This document shows positions 63,663 through 64,000 of a DNA stretch of 64,000 bases, in pieces. The DNA is from Thermosediminibacterales bacterium (GTDB lineage: Bacteria > Bacillota > Thermosediminibacteria > Koleobacterales > JARRCM01), in NCBI GenBank assembly GCA_029982205.1, contig JARRCM010000004.1:28102-92101 (forward strand). The letters are read 5' to 3'. Position 1 is the stretch's first letter. Every line of letters begins with the position of its first letter. The notes under the pieces are model-generated. The model saw only the letters and a program-made list of their open reading frames with translations, was not told the origin of the DNA and did not search any database. Both the position numbers and the translations under genes were made by a program.

Positions 63663-64000
<338 letters not shown>

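Overview
The window is a stretch of low-GC Clostridia-type (Firmicutes/Bacillota) chromosome built around the replication origin. The evidence is the classical Firmicute order rpmH–dnaA–dnaN–recF–remB–gyrB, with jag/yidC/mnmE/mnmG/rsmG/noc/parA/parB on the other arm. It also carries endospore-former genes (yyaC, a LonC-type protease, noc and parA/spo0J, possibly a RacA-like protein) and a typical Clostridia 16S rRNA 5' end at the right edge. I cannot fix the genus from this sequence alone. oriC lies at about 42.2–42.5 kb. Genes to its left are mostly on the minus strand and genes to its right mostly on the plus strand, so most are transcribed co-directionally with replication.

Left arm, 1–10 kb: the 5' end of a WalR-like response regulator, a decayed capA fragment, a YqhV-family membrane protein, an MFS exporter, a three-gene sulfonate/nitrate/taurine-type ABC importer, a DUF441 protein, a LysM–G5–M23 cell-wall hydrolase, an EamA transporter and an M1 aminopeptidase-like membrane protein. 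Three tRNA genes (Gly-CCC, Glu-TTC, Lys-TTT) follow, with recognisable promoters and terminators.

10–30 kb: purA with an FAD-dependent oxidoreductase, then a histone-deacetylase-like enzyme downstream of a hydantoinase/oxoprolinase-family protein. Next comes an unrecognised 57-codon gene, then the replication and translation block dnaB–lonC–rplI–gdpP–yybS–mazG-like and rpsF–ssb–rpsR. The rpsF leader looks like an S6:S18-binding element. DUF951, an MscS channel, YedF, CvpA and a beta-propeller protein follow. yyaC is on the plus strand behind a good sigma-F-type promoter.

30–42 kb: a bactofilin/M23 pair, DUF554, parB–parA with a perfect parS, a MerR-type RacA-like protein, noc–rsmG–mnmG–mnmE, and jag–yidC–yidD–rnpA–rpmH. 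rpmH is only 44 codons with a TTG start.

42–64 kb: oriC with DnaA boxes, dnaA, a second small DnaA-box cluster, dnaN, recF, a DUF721/DciA-like gene, remB and gyrB. Between gyrB and gyrA, genes that are normally adjacent, about 11 kb of accessory genes intervene. These are a small possible caspase-fold protein and a complete carboxylate uptake and catabolism cluster. The cluster holds a tripartite tricarboxylate transporter, a D-2-hydroxyacid dehydrogenase, an FAH-family enzyme, an SDR lacking its normal catalytic residues, an RraA/HMG-aldolase-type protein and an Ldh/MDH2-type dehydrogenase. Two regulators, CdaR/PucR-type and IclR-type, are divergently placed. gyrA and the start of an rRNA operon close the window.

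The least ordinary part is this gyrB–gyrA insertion. Its pairing of two unrelated 2-hydroxyacid dehydrogenases with a TTT transporter resembles the sulfolactate racemising module, but the sulfo-lyase is missing. No CRISPR array, insertion sequence or prophage was seen.
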